DNA of 57,392 nucleotides from Scatavimonas merdigallinarum. GTDB taxonomy: Bacteria > Bacillota > Clostridia > Oscillospirales > Acutalibacteraceae. This document shows, in pieces, positions 42,970 through 50,483 of the stretch. Positions within the stretch are counted from its first letter, which is position 1. Every line of letters starts with the position of its first letter. The notes below the pieces were generated by a model, which saw only the letters and a program-made list of their open reading frames with translations, did not search any database and had not been told where the DNA came from. Location of the stretch: the NCBI GenBank assembly GCA_018713055.1, contig DVFW01000004.1, positions 1 through 57,392 on the forward strand, written 5' to 3'. A program made the translations under genes and the position numbers.

Positions 42970-44356
42970 TATGATCATGACGAAGACGGCAATGCCGGAA
43001 CAGCAGCCGGATGTGAGAAATAAAAATTTTGAAGAGGTGGCGCTTGGCTATACGGAAGAAATGGCTGTTTTTGAAGCGCAGCGCTGCCTGCATTGTAAAA
43101 ACAGGCCTTGTGTAAACGGGTGTCCTGTAAACGTGCCAATTCCTGAATTTATTGCGCACGTTGCAAACGGAGAATTTGAACAGGCGTACAATGTTCTTAC
43201 AAGCGCAAATTCTCTGCCGGCCATCTGCGGCCGCGTCTGTCCGCAGGAAACACAGTGCGAATCAAAATGTGTACGTGGAATCAAAGGGGAGCCTGTTGCA
43301 ATTGGGCGGCTTGAACGCTTTGTAGCCGACTATCATATGGCGCACAGCAGGGAAAAGCTGCAGCTTACAAAAAGCAACGGACATAAGGTTGCAATTGTGG
43401 GCGCAGGCCCCTCCGGGCTGACCTGTGCGGGCGACCTTGCAAAAGCAGGATATGCCGTTACGGTTTTTGAGGCATTCCATACGGCGGGCGGCGTGTTGAT
43501 GTATGGCATACCGGAATTCCGCCTTCCTAAAGCAATTGTGCAAAAAGAAATTGACGGTCTGCGCGCACTTGGCGTTGAAATTCAGACCAATATGGTAATT
43601 GGAAAGGTTCTGTCTGTGGACGAGCTTTTTGAAATGGGCTATGAGGCCGTGTTTATCGGGACCGGCGCCGGTCTTCCCAATTTTATGGATATTCCCGGCA
43701 ATGGTCTGTCCGGCGTGTATTCAGCCAACGAATTTTTAACAAGAATCAACCTAATGAAAGCCTACCTGGATGATTACGATACATGCATTATACGTCCAAA
43801 GCGCGTAGCGGTCGTCGGCGGAGGCAACGTTGCCATGGATGCGGCAAGAAGCGCAAAACGGCTGGGCGCGGAAGACGTATATATCATCTACCGGCGTTCA
43901 GAAGAAGAAATGCCTGCGCGTAACGAAGAAATTCACCACGCCAGGGAGGAAGGCATCGAATTTTGCCTGTTGACAAACCCTGTGGCTATTTTGGACGACG
44001 GGACAGGCAAAGTGGGAAAAATAGAATGTGTCAAAATGGAACTGGGGCAACCGGACGATTCCGGCAGGCGCCGGCCTGTTGAAAAAAAAGGCTCAAATTT
44101 TCAAATGGATGTGGATTGCGTTGTGATTGCAATCGGCAACTCCCCCAATCCGCTAATCCGGATTACCACAAAAGGGATCGAAGCCAACAAGCGTGGATGC
44201 CTGGTGGTGGACGAAAGTACCATGCAAACGACCAGGCAGGGCGTGTATGCCGGAGGCGATGCCGTAACGGGCGCTGCAACGGTAATTCTCGCCATGGGTG
44301 CAGGGCGTCAGGCGGCGCGCTCTATTGATGCATACATACAAGGCAGGAACGAGTAA
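42962..44356 (+). CDS. nfnB: NADH-dependent ferredoxin:NADP+ oxidoreductase subunit B (NfnB)
   Basis: A 464-residue GltD-like flavoprotein, the FAD- and [4Fe-4S]-containing bifurcating subunit. The N-terminal cluster domain has RCLHCKNRPCVNGCPVNVPI and CGRVCPQETQCESKC. The FAD fold is VAIVGAGPSGLTCAGDLAKAG and the NAD(P)H fold is VAVVGGGNVAMDAARSAKRL. The C-terminal QGVYAGGDAVTGAATVILAMGAG is conserved. AAGGAG lies 8 bases before the ATG at 42962. Single-subunit glutamate synthase small chain is the alternative name, but the paired NfnA makes Nfn more likely. Confidence 0.9.
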   Translation: MANMIMTKTAMPEQQPDVRNKNFEEVALGYTEEMAVFEAQRCLHCKNRPCVNGCPVNVPIPEFIAHVANGEFEQAYNVLTSANSLPAICGRVCPQETQCESKCVRGIKGEPVAIGRLERFVADYHMAHSREKLQLTKSNGHKVAIVGAGPSGLTCAGDLAKAGYAVTVFEAFHTAGGVLMYGIPEFRLPKAIVQKEIDGLRALGVEIQTNMVIGKVLSVDELFEMGYEAVFIGTGAGLPNFMDIPGNGLSGVYSANEFLTRINLMKAYLDDYDTCIIRPKRVAVVGGGNVAMDAARSAKRLGAEDVYIIYRRSEEEMPARNEEIHHAREEGIEFCLLTNPVAILDDGTGKVGKIECVKMELGQPDDSGRRRPVEKKGSNFQMDVDCVVIAIGNSPNPLIRITTKGIEANKRGCLVVDESTMQTTRQGVYAGGDAVTGAATVILAMGAGRQAARSIDAYIQGRNE

Positions 44357-44364
44357 TTTTTTAA

Positions 44365-44395
44365 ACAGGGGCGGGGTATTTTTCTCCGCCCCTGT
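44365..44395 (+). terminator. hairpin after nfnB, probable terminator
   Basis: ACAGGGGCGG and CCGCCCCTGT form a perfect 10-bp stem with an 11-base loop, close to the nfnB stop. The downstream T-run is missing on the plus strand, so confidence is moderate. Confidence 0.4.
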
Positions 44396-44597
44396 AGCCA
44401 TATATAAGGATTCTGCAAACGTTTGTCTTCCATAGCAGGTTTCGGTTTGACTGGGTGTGTTGCAAAGATGCGTGCTGATCCAATTGCTTTTATAATAAAA
44501 AATTTTCAGAAACCCGCTAGACATGTTCCCAATGAAGTATCTTTGTCCGAATCAGAGCATAGGATTACGTATAAAGATATTTATAGGAAGTGGTAGC

Positions 44598-44954
44598 ATG
44601 GAAAACGAACGGTATGACAATATTGAGTATGAATCGGATTGGCAAACGGTGCAGACGGTAACGGCAAAACCGGCAAAGACGTCTATATACAGAGGAAATG
44701 ATGAAATGTATATAGACCATGAGGAAGAAGAGTCGGATGGCCAGAAGGAGCAGCCGAAGACAAAAAAAGAGCGGACGCCGCAGAGCGGCACGCAGCTTTT
44801 GATTAAATTTCAACTGGTAATCTGTATTTTGGCGGCTGTTGCAGCCTTCGCGCTTAAGGCCTTTGGCGGAGAATTGTACGAAATGGTCGGCGGCTGGTAT
44901 AACAGCCAGATCAACGCCTCTCTTGTTATTACAGATGTCGTCAATTTATTTTAG
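44598..44954 (+). CDS. SpoIVFA-like membrane protein lacking the peptidase domain
   Basis: A 118-residue protein with a long acidic/charged cytoplasmic region (~1-70, many Glu, Lys and Thr), one membrane helix (FQLVICILAAVAAFALKAFG, ~73-92) and a short outer tail. It resembles the N-terminal and membrane part of clostridial SpoIVFA-type proteins, which normally continue into a LytM-like peptidase domain, but it ends 25 residues after the helix. A GGAAGTGG site sits 5-6 bases before the ATG at 44598. Its stop touches the start of the M50 protease gene, supporting a regulator/chaperone role for that protease. The family assignment is an inference. Confidence 0.5.
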   Translation: MENERYDNIEYESDWQTVQTVTAKPAKTSIYRGNDEMYIDHEEEESDGQKEQPKTKKERTPQSGTQLLIKFQLVICILAAVAAFALKAFGGELYEMVGGWYNSQINASLVITDVVNLF

Positions 44955-45569
44955 ATGCAGTTTCGGATATTCGGGTGTGAAATTTCACTCAGTTTTCCAC
45001 TGGTAGTTGCATTGACAGTCCTTTTTATACTGGATCGCAGCGGCTCTGCCGTAATATGCTGTTTGTCTGCTTTCTGCCATGAACTGGGTCATCTTGGTAT
45101 GATGACTCTGTTTCAAACAAAGGTAGACAAAATCAGGCTTGGTTTGTTTGATATTAACATTTCAGACAACGGAAAATATCAAAGAAGCCTTTGGGCGGAA
45201 ATTTGTGTTTTGCTGGCGGGAGCCGCCGCAAATTTGTTGGCGTCGGGCATTGGCTGTGCGTTTTTTATCTTTTATAAAGATGTTTTTCTTTCTTCCTTTA
45301 TCACCTCCAATCTTTTTCTGGCCATTTTTAATCTGTTGCCTGTTGAAGCGCTTGATGGTGGGAATATTATATATTTGCTGCTCTTGCGCCGTGTGCGCCA
45401 TGCATATGCGGTAAAGATTTTGGAAATCCTGTCTTTTGCAGTATTATTGCCGCTTGCATGCGCCGGTTTTTATGTATTGCTCCGTTCGAAGTACAATTTT
45501 ACTTTGCTCCTTACCAGTTGCTACCTGATGGCTATTATTTTGCTGAAAAAAACGAAACTTACAAAATAA
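44955..45569 (+). CDS. M50-family site-2 metalloprotease (SpoIVFB type)
   Basis: A 204-residue intramembrane zinc protease with about six helices. The active-site motif HELGH (His42, Glu43, His46) lies in the second helix, and the second metal/loop motif NLLPVEALDGG lies near 136. SpoIVFB in Bacillus cleaves pro-sigma K in the mother cell during sporulation. The ATG follows directly on the stop of the SpoIVFA-like gene with no gap. The same host carries spoIIR at 29263, so a sporulation role is reasonable but not proven. There is no SpoIVFB C-terminal CBS domain. Confidence 0.85.
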   Translation: MQFRIFGCEISLSFPLVVALTVLFILDRSGSAVICCLSAFCHELGHLGMMTLFQTKVDKIRLGLFDINISDNGKYQRSLWAEICVLLAGAAANLLASGIGCAFFIFYKDVFLSSFITSNLFLAIFNLLPVEALDGGNIIYLLLLRRVRHAYAVKILEILSFAVLLPLACAGFYVLLRSKYNFTLLLTSCYLMAIILLKKTKLTK

Positions 45570-45679
45570 AACTGCACAGCCGGCGTATTGATAATTGCCA
45601 CACACGGCGGTTGTGCAGCAGAAAAAAAGAGCATGAAAAATTGGTGCAGGTAAAATTTGAATTAAAAGGTAAATAAAAC

Positions 45680-45708
45680 TTGACCTGATACAAAAAATGT
45701 AGTAAACT
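45680..45708 (+). promoter_or_regulatory. promoter of the DUF2325-DUF3793-flavodoxin operon
   Basis: TTGACC (45680-45685), a 17-base spacer and TAAACT (45703-45708), with the first operator-like palindrome starting two bases downstream of the -10. Confidence 0.55.
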
Positions 45709-45709
45709 A

Positions 45710-45737
45710 ATATTAGTTAGTCAAAACTAACTAATAT
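45710..45737. promoter_or_regulatory. operator-like palindrome 1 (TTAGTT/AACTAA)
   Basis: ATATTAGTTAGT (45710-45721) and ACTAACTAATAT (45726-45737) are perfect 12-base inverted copies with a CAAA spacer. The position over the transcription start is that of a repressor site. The core resembles DtxR/IdeR-type boxes (TTAG...CTAA) in other Gram-positives. Confidence 0.6.
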
Positions 45738-45738
45738 A

Positions 45739-45766
45739 GGCGGGAAACCGCCCTTTTCTTAAAGGG
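45739..45766 (+). other. two overlapping short hairpins between the operators
   Basis: GGCGG-GAAA-CCGCC (45739-45752) is a 5-bp stem with a GNRA-type loop. CCCTTT-TCTT-AAAGGG (45751-45766) shares two of its C bases, so both cannot form fully together. Confidence 0.35.
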
Positions 45767-45769
45767 AAG

Positions 45770-45787
45770 AGTTAGTTTTAACTAACT
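45770..45787. promoter_or_regulatory. operator-like palindrome 2 (TTAGTT/AACTAA)
   Basis: AGTTAGTTTTAACTAACT is an 18-base perfect palindrome 60 bases after the first. A near copy lies before the heavy-metal-associated gene at 57348-57365. Confidence 0.55.
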
Positions 45788-45874
45788 TTGTTTTGGTCCA
45801 ATGCATATAAAAATGCGGGAAAACAGAATGAATTTCTGCAAACAGGAAAAAATAATACAGAAAAGAGGATATAA

Positions 45875-46156
45875 ATGCGTGTTGTTATTATTGGAGGAAA
45901 TGAACGGATGATGGCGCAATATGAATCCATTTGCAAGGAGCACGGATGCAGGGCGAAAGTTTTTACAAAAGAAAACGGCTCGTTAAAAAAGAAATTGGGA
46001 TATCCGGATTTACTGATTTTATTTATCAGCACCGTTTCGCATAAAATGGTGCTTAGCGTAACGCAGGAAGCCAAAAAAAACTGTATTCCAATTGCAAGGG
46101 TGCACACGAGCAGCGTTACTGCGCTTCGTACAGCTTTGACGGAATATATAGCGTAA
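45875..46156 (+). CDS. DUF2325 domain protein
   Basis: A 93-residue protein with a Rossmann-like pattern: MRVVIIGGNERMMAQYESICKEHG, a short helix, PDLLILFISTVSHKMV and a final RVHTSSVTALRTAL. This is the DUF2325 family, of unknown biochemical function. It heads a three-gene operon with a DUF3793 protein and a flavodoxin behind a promoter with TTAGTT palindromes. AGAGGATATAA serves as the ribosome site. A role in metal or redox adaptation is inferred from that context. Confidence 0.75.
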   Translation: MRVVIIGGNERMMAQYESICKEHGCRAKVFTKENGSLKKKLGYPDLLILFISTVSHKMVLSVTQEAKKNCIPIARVHTSSVTALRTALTEYIA

Positions 46157-46176
46157 GTACCAACTGGGGAGGAAAA

Positions 46177-46731
46177 ATGTTGCTGGAAAAGTATTTGATT
46201 GCGCATTGCGCGCCGACGCTTGCATCTTTAAAAACCGCCAGCTTATTCTGTATGTCGGTTTTGCCTGAGGATGATCTGGATGGCCAGATTCAAAACTGGA
46301 ACGGCCGCCTTTGGGAAAAGGGGCTGTTCTTAATGATTTTAAAACGATATAGGGGCAAGGCGCTGGTATATGTGTGCCGAAAGTCGCATTTACAGATGGA
46401 TTTAAAAAAGGCGGGGGTTGCAAACTTTCTTGCCCAATACGGATATCAGCATACAGACCTTAAGTATGCTTTAACCAGACTCAGGCAAAGGTTAAACGAA
46501 AATCATTCTTTTCCGCATGAAATTGGAATTTTTTTAGGCTATCCTTTGGAAGACGTCGTCGGTTTTATTGAAAACGCAGGAAAAAATTGCAAGTGTACCG
46601 GTTATTGGAAGGTTTATTCTAATGAATGCGAAACAATAAAGCTTTTTGCACAATTTCAAAAATGCCGCAAGATCTATATACGGCTATGGAATCAGGGGAA
46701 ATCGGTCCAGCAGCTTACAGTAGCTGTTTGA
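46177..46731 (+). CDS. DUF3793 family protein
   Basis: A 184-residue protein of a clostridial family without known activity. Recognisable family stretches are the start LIAHCAPTLASLKTASLF, VYVCRKSHLQMDL and FPHEIGIFLGYPLEDVVGFIENAGKNCKCTGYWKVY split over the second half. Members commonly sit beside flavodoxins and iron-transport genes, as here. GGGGAGG lies 5 bases before the ATG. It is 21 bases behind the DUF2325 gene and 34 bases before the flavodoxin. No catalytic motif can be read. Confidence 0.8.
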   Translation: MLLEKYLIAHCAPTLASLKTASLFCMSVLPEDDLDGQIQNWNGRLWEKGLFLMILKRYRGKALVYVCRKSHLQMDLKKAGVANFLAQYGYQHTDLKYALTRLRQRLNENHSFPHEIGIFLGYPLEDVVGFIENAGKNCKCTGYWKVYSNECETIKLFAQFQKCRKIYIRLWNQGKSVQQLTVAV

Positions 46732-46764
46732 GATAAAAATTTAATAAAGAAAGAGGTTGTTTTT

Positions 46765-47187
46765 ATGAGTAAGATTGCGGTGGTCTACTGGAGCGGCACT
46801 GGCAACACAGAGGCAATGGCCTTTCAGGTTGCTGAAGGCGTAAAACAGGCAGGCGCAGAGGTTTCTCTGTTTACTGCGGCAGAATTTGACGTGACAAAAA
46901 TGGATGCTTTTGACGCATTTGCTTTTGGTTGTCCGTCCATGGGGGATGAACAACTGGAAGAAAGCGAATTTGAACCAATGTTTGACGGTTGCAAAGCAAA
47001 ACTGCAGGGAAAAAAGATTGCCTTATTTGGCTCTTATGGTTGGGGCGATGGCGAATGGATGCGCACCTGGGAAGAAGATTGCATAAGCAACGGCATGCAG
47101 TTAGCGTGCGAAAGCGTCATTTGCAATGAAGCGCCCGATGCGCAGGCAGAGGCAGCCTGTGTGTCGATGGGAAAAGCGCTGGTATAG
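46765..47187 (+). CDS. flavodoxin
   Basis: A 140-residue short-chain flavodoxin. The FMN phosphate loop is YWSGTGNTEAMA (~9-20), aromatic/Gly isoalloxazine loops read GCPSMGDEQLEE and FGSYGWGDGEWM. Flavodoxin replaces ferredoxin as a low-potential electron carrier when iron is scarce, matching the predicted iron-responsive operator before this operon. GAAAGAGG precedes the ATG. It ends at a strong bidirectional terminator. Confidence 0.93.
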   Translation: MSKIAVVYWSGTGNTEAMAFQVAEGVKQAGAEVSLFTAAEFDVTKMDAFDAFAFGCPSMGDEQLEESEFEPMFDGCKAKLQGKKIALFGSYGWGDGEWMRTWEEDCISNGMQLACESVICNEAPDAQAEAACVSMGKALV

Positions 47188-47214
47188 TGTTCTTACATAA
47201 AAATTGTACACAAT

Positions 47215-47247
47215 AAAAAGGAACAGGGACGCTCCCTGTTCCTTTTT
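47215..47247. terminator. bidirectional terminator between flavodoxin and PepSY genes
   Basis: AAAAAGGAACAGGGA and TCCCTGTTCCTTTTT form a 15-bp stem with a CGC loop. T-runs exist on both strands, fitting the convergent genes. Confidence 0.85.
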
Positions 47248-47267
47248 CGTTCATATGCAAACTGTGC

Positions 47268-47921
47268 TCAGTCGTATATGGATTCCGTATCAAATTCCAG
47301 CACAGTTGCGTTGTTTGCATCAATTTTATAATCATACTCTGTTTGTGCATGGAAAAATTCAATTTGATATACAGCCTTGCCGTCGTCGTATTCCAATTTT
47401 GCTTCCTTCATGGTTACATCCTCTGCCGACAAGCCAGCCTGCTTTAAGGCGGCGGCCTTTGCTGCGTCTAGGTCAATTTTTACTTCGCCAGAGGAAAAAG
47501 CAGAAGCTGCCGGATCATTTTCAATATCGTGATCGTATGACAAAACAGCGCCGGTAAAGGCGTCAATTTCATAATCGTACTGTGTGTTTCCGCAATAAAA
47601 TTCTACATCGTATGTGGTTTTGCCGTCGTCATAATCCAGCTTTGCATTTACATACACTGCATCTGTTTCCTGTACACCGGCGTTTTCAAGTGCAATTTTT
47701 TTCGCTTCATCCATGCTGATTTGTGCGCTGCTTGCGGAAGTTTGTGCGTTTTTTTCGGTTTGCGGTTGCGCCGTTTTACTCGCACCTGGAGTATTGTTGT
47801 TGTTTTTGCTGGACGAAGCCGCTGGTGCGTTTGTACTGGTGCTGGCGACTGTGTTGCCGTTGCAGCCTGCGGCAAAGAAGATGCAGAAAAGGGAAAGCGC
47901 AATGAAAAGTATTTTTTTCAC
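47268..47921 (-). CDS. PepSY-domain lipoprotein
   Basis: A 217-residue lipoprotein. Signal and lipobox read LSLFCIFFAAGC, so the mature protein would be lipidated at the Cys near residue 19. A Ser/Asn/Thr-rich linker (~22-70) leads to two PepSY domains (~72-140 and ~150-215), each with an acidic DYDDGKTTYDVEFY-type core. I start at the GTG because the AAAGGATGA ribosome site covers the upstream ATG at 47930. PepSY proteins often inhibit or sense peptidases and envelope stress. A direct-repeat box upstream predicts control by the two-component system at 48184-50213. Confidence 0.85.
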   Translation of the reverse strand: MKKILFIALSLFCIFFAAGCNGNTVASTSTNAPAASSSKNNNNTPGASKTAQPQTEKNAQTSASSAQISMDEAKKIALENAGVQETDAVYVNAKLDYDDGKTTYDVEFYCGNTQYDYEIDAFTGAVLSYDHDIENDPAASAFSSGEVKIDLDAAKAAALKQAGLSAEDVTMKEAKLEYDDGKAVYQIEFFHAQTEYDYKIDANNATVLEFDTESIYD

Positions 47922-47948
47922 ATAAATCATCCTTTCTGTTTTGTTGCA

Positions 47949-47970
47949 CGCCGGTGTTATAATCCCGGCG
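47949..47970. other. GC-rich hairpin in the PepSY gene leader
   Basis: CGCCGG (47949-47954) and CCGGCG (47965-47970) pair around a 10-base loop in the ~95-base untranslated leader. Confidence 0.35.
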
Positions 47971-48021
47971 GCCGTGTTTTTTATCGTGTGCTCCGCGGAT
48001 CAGGCTTTGCCCTACAATTGC

Positions 48022-48055
48022 AGTATACAAAAGTAAAATTAGAACTCCATTAGAA
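48022..48055 (-). promoter_or_regulatory. -10 and tandem ATTAGAA box of the PepSY gene
   Basis: On the minus strand TTCTAAT occurs twice with an 11-base period (plus-strand ATTAGAA at 48038-48044 and 48049-48055), then 10 bases, then TATACT (48022-48027). The geometry is almost the same as the CTCCA boxes of the second system, so this is a candidate site for the regulator encoded at 49536-50213. Confidence 0.5.
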
Positions 48056-48183
48056 AAAACAAAACTATGCTTTAAAGTGAGAAAATATTTTTTTGCTCCA
48101 TTTTTTATATCCTTTCCCCCAAAAATAAATTTATCCCTTGGGGGTATTTCTATAAAAATGCCTCCATTGCGAATAGATAAAAG

Positions 48184-49539
48184 TCAAAAAGAATCACTAA
48201 ACTGCACGGTAAAGGCGCTTCCTGTTCCCGGCGTGCTTTCTACGAAAACCTTGCCCTTATGCAGCTGTGCAATCTGTTTTACCATCGCCAGGCCAAGTCC
48301 CAAACCTGTATTGTCAGATCTGCTGCGCGCTTTATCCGACCGATAAAAACGGTTCCAGATTTTGGGGATTTCTTCGGCTTCTATTCCAATCCCATCGTCG
48401 GCTACGGTTAAGACAACGGTGTTAGCTTCCCGTAAAAGAGAAACCCAAATATGCCCGTTTTCTACTCCATAACGGTAGGCGTTTTGAATCAGATTGTTCA
48501 GCATTCTTGTAAATAAAGCCGGATTGGCGGCCATAATAATATCGGGTGTAATTTGTGCTGACAAAGAAATGTTTTTTTCAGCAACTGTCTTTTGTTCTGC
48601 ACAAACAGATGATACAAGCTTGCTTAAATGGGTCTTTTCCATTGCAGGCGTTTCCGTTCCTTGTTCAAGCCGTGTAAACGCCAGAAGCGACGCGATTAAA
48701 TGCGAAATGCGGTAACCTTGCTTTTGGATTGCGCCAATTGCCTCATATAATTCTTCTTTTTCGGATGCATTTTCAAAAGCGTATTCGCACTGTGCCAAAA
48801 TAATAGAAACGGGTGTCCGCAGTTCATGGGAAGCGTCAGATGTAAATTGCCGTTCGGCTTCAAAATTTGTCTGAAGACGCGCGAACATGCAGTTAAAAGT
48901 TTCTGCAAGCTGATGCAGCTCGTCACCGTTTGTGTTTATTTCTATCCGCTTGCTTAAATCACCGCTGTATCCAATTTCTTCTGCTGTTTTGTTCATTTTC
49001 CGGATCGGGTTTAGCGAACGCCTGGCTAAAAGGTAGCCGCCGGCTGAGGCAAGAATCACAAGCAGCGGCAGTGCGATAAAGGCGGCCCTTGTTACTGCAG
49101 ACAATCCGGCCAATCCATTTTTAGCAGAAACCGCACCCCTGATCCATACGGTTTGGCCGTTGTCCAAAGGAACCCTGCGGTCATAAATAAAGTAAGATCC
49201 GCCATCAGTGGAGACTTGTTGCGTAGCGCCGTCTGTAAACGGCTGACTGTATAGAACGTCATACGGCGCATATCCGCTGATCAGCGCGCCGTTTTCTTCA
49301 AAAAGCTGAATGTATACACCATTATCAAAGAAAGTAAAATCATCGTCAATATCTAATTTCCCGTCATCATAGTCCACCGCATCCATATTTGCCTGGACGG
49401 TTCCCATCAGCAGCCGTCTGGAATCCTGTGCAGCCGTTGCGCTTGAAATAATAGCAATAAAAACAAAAACAATCATGCACAAAAGAAGCATCATTGCTGT
49501 AAACCATATTGTGATTTTGCTTTTAATCGACAGTTTCAT
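48184..49539 (-). CDS. HAMP-containing sensor histidine kinase
   Basis: A 451-residue kinase. Helices at ~11-35 and ~152-172 flank a ~115-residue extracytoplasmic domain that is unusually rich in Asp and Gly (DYDDGKLDIDDDFTFFDNG). HAMP (~173-226), HisKA with His238 in DASHELRTPVSI, and HATPase (NNLIQNAYRYG, DDGIGIEAEEI, GLGLGLAMV) follow. The class is CusS/ArlS-like. It overlaps the regulator stop by 4 bases. The acidic outer domain could bind cations, which is inference. The stop lies about 260 bases before the PepSY start. Confidence 0.92.
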   Translation of the reverse strand: MKLSIKSKITIWFTAMMLLLCMIVFVFIAIISSATAAQDSRRLLMGTVQANMDAVDYDDGKLDIDDDFTFFDNGVYIQLFEENGALISGYAPYDVLYSQPFTDGATQQVSTDGGSYFIYDRRVPLDNGQTVWIRGAVSAKNGLAGLSAVTRAAFIALPLLVILASAGGYLLARRSLNPIRKMNKTAEEIGYSGDLSKRIEINTNGDELHQLAETFNCMFARLQTNFEAERQFTSDASHELRTPVSIILAQCEYAFENASEKEELYEAIGAIQKQGYRISHLIASLLAFTRLEQGTETPAMEKTHLSKLVSSVCAEQKTVAEKNISLSAQITPDIIMAANPALFTRMLNNLIQNAYRYGVENGHIWVSLLREANTVVLTVADDGIGIEAEEIPKIWNRFYRSDKARSRSDNTGLGLGLAMVKQIAQLHKGKVFVESTPGTGSAFTVQFSDSF

Positions 49540-50213
49540 TTTGTATCTTCCTTCATGATATAGCCTACGCCGCGGACGGTATGAATCAGCTTTGCGGGAA
49601 ATCCTTCGTCTATTTTTTTTCGCAGGTAGGCTATATACACATCCACAATATTTGTACCGCCTTCGTAGTCAAAGCTCCATACATTATCCTCAATTTTTTG
49701 TCTGGAAAGGACTTTGTTTTTATTCCGTAGCAGATATTCCAGCAAAGAGAACTCCCGTGCCGTTAGAAGAATTTTCCGGCCGGCTCTTTGCACAATATGA
49801 GTCTGGGCGTCAAGTGTTAAATCGGCAAGCGTGTAAATATTAGTTGGGTTTCCCGCGGCTGTTCGGGTAATTGCATAAATACGGGCGATCAGCTCATCAA
49901 AAGAAAACGGCTTGACCAGATAATCATTGCCTCCAATATTCAGCCCTTTTACCTTGTCTGCTATCGTATCTTTTGCAGTTAAAAAAATAATTGGGGTCAG
50001 ATTTCCCTGCGCACGCAAACACCGTACAGTTTCAAGGCCGTCGCTTTTCGGCATCATAATATCTAAAATTGCTGCGTCAAAAGATGAAAAAAGCAGCTGA
50101 TCCAGCGCACTTTCTCCATCAAAAACGCTTTCTGTCAAAAAACCTTCCGCACGCAGTTTTTTTGAAAGAATATTGTTTAAATCCTTATCGTCTTCTGCAA
50201 TTAAAATTCGCAT
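49536..50213 (-). CDS. OmpR-family response regulator
   Basis: A 225-residue regulator with acidic residues EDD at 7-9, phospho-acceptor Asp51 in AILDIMMPKSDG, Lys in NDYLVKPFSF and a C-terminal winged helix ending HTVRGVGYIM. It is most similar in type to ArlR/CusR regulators. It forms an operon with the kinase by a 4-base overlap and is divergent from csoR. The ATTAGAA box before the PepSY gene is its best visible target. No ribosome site stronger than TGGGGTG precedes the ATG. Confidence 0.92.
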   Translation of the reverse strand: MRILIAEDDKDLNNILSKKLRAEGFLTESVFDGESALDQLLFSSFDAAILDIMMPKSDGLETVRCLRAQGNLTPIIFLTAKDTIADKVKGLNIGGNDYLVKPFSFDELIARIYAITRTAAGNPTNIYTLADLTLDAQTHIVQRAGRKILLTAREFSLLEYLLRNKNKVLSRQKIEDNVWSFDYEGGTNIVDVYIAYLRKKIDEGFPAKLIHTVRGVGYIMKEDTK

Positions 50214-50290
50214 AACAACACCCCATTTTCAGCATACATGGTTTCCATTAAAAAAAGATTAGAAACAAAAAGAAAAGTAATTTTGCTTTT

Positions 50291-50318
50291 ATTATAAAGG
50301 AAAAAGCAGGGGAATCAA
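50291..50318 (-). promoter_or_regulatory. promoter of the third regulator/kinase pair
   Basis: On the minus strand TTGATT (50313-50318), a 16-base spacer and a perfect TATAAT (50291-50296), 78 bases before the ATG. Confidence 0.5.
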
Positions 50319-50408
50319 GTATAAAATAAAAGTATATATCCCCCAAAACAGAGGAATCAAACGGTAAAAGGGTATCCTTGCCTTGGAAATGTTTTTATTG
50401 AAAAAAGC

Positions 50409-50437
50409 TTGCAAATACCGGATGGGGGTATTATAAT
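50409..50437 (+). promoter_or_regulatory. promoter of csoR-copA with a CsoR-type operator in its spacer
   Basis: TTGCAA (50409-50414), a 17-base spacer and a perfect TATAAT (50432-50437). Within the spacer AATACC (50414-50419) and GGTATT (50427-50432) form an inverted repeat typical of CsoR sites. Confidence 0.7.
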
Positions 50438-50449
50438 AAAAGTAAATAA

Positions 50450-50470
50450 AAATACCCTATAGGGGTATTT
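50450..50470. promoter_or_regulatory. second CsoR-type operator
   Basis: AAATACCC (50450-50457) and GGGTATTT (50463-50470) are inverted with a 5-base TATAG centre, just before the csoR ribosome site. This is the usual ATACCC...GGGTAT form. Confidence 0.7.
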
Positions 50471-50483
50471 AGGAGGCGTCTAT

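Larger units (their letters stand above)
45570..45874. other. 305-base intergenic region with a putative iron-responsive control element
   Basis: The first ~110 bases hold only an imperfect inverted repeat (CTGCACAGCCG at 45572-45582, CGGTTGTGCAG at 45608-45618) without a T-run. The rest contains a promoter (45680-45708), two TTAGTT/AACTAA palindromes and two competing short hairpins before the DUF2325 gene. Confidence 0.7.

Noticed and set aside
45572..45618. CTGCACAGCCG / CGGTTGTGCAG as the terminator of the M50 protease gene
   Set aside because: The stem is imperfect with a 25-base loop and is followed by A bases rather than T bases.
48116..48144. CCCCCAA / TTGGGGG pair as a third copper operator or terminator
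   Set aside because: The nearby GGGGGTAT is only half of a CsoR-type site and the stem has no T-run; not convincing.
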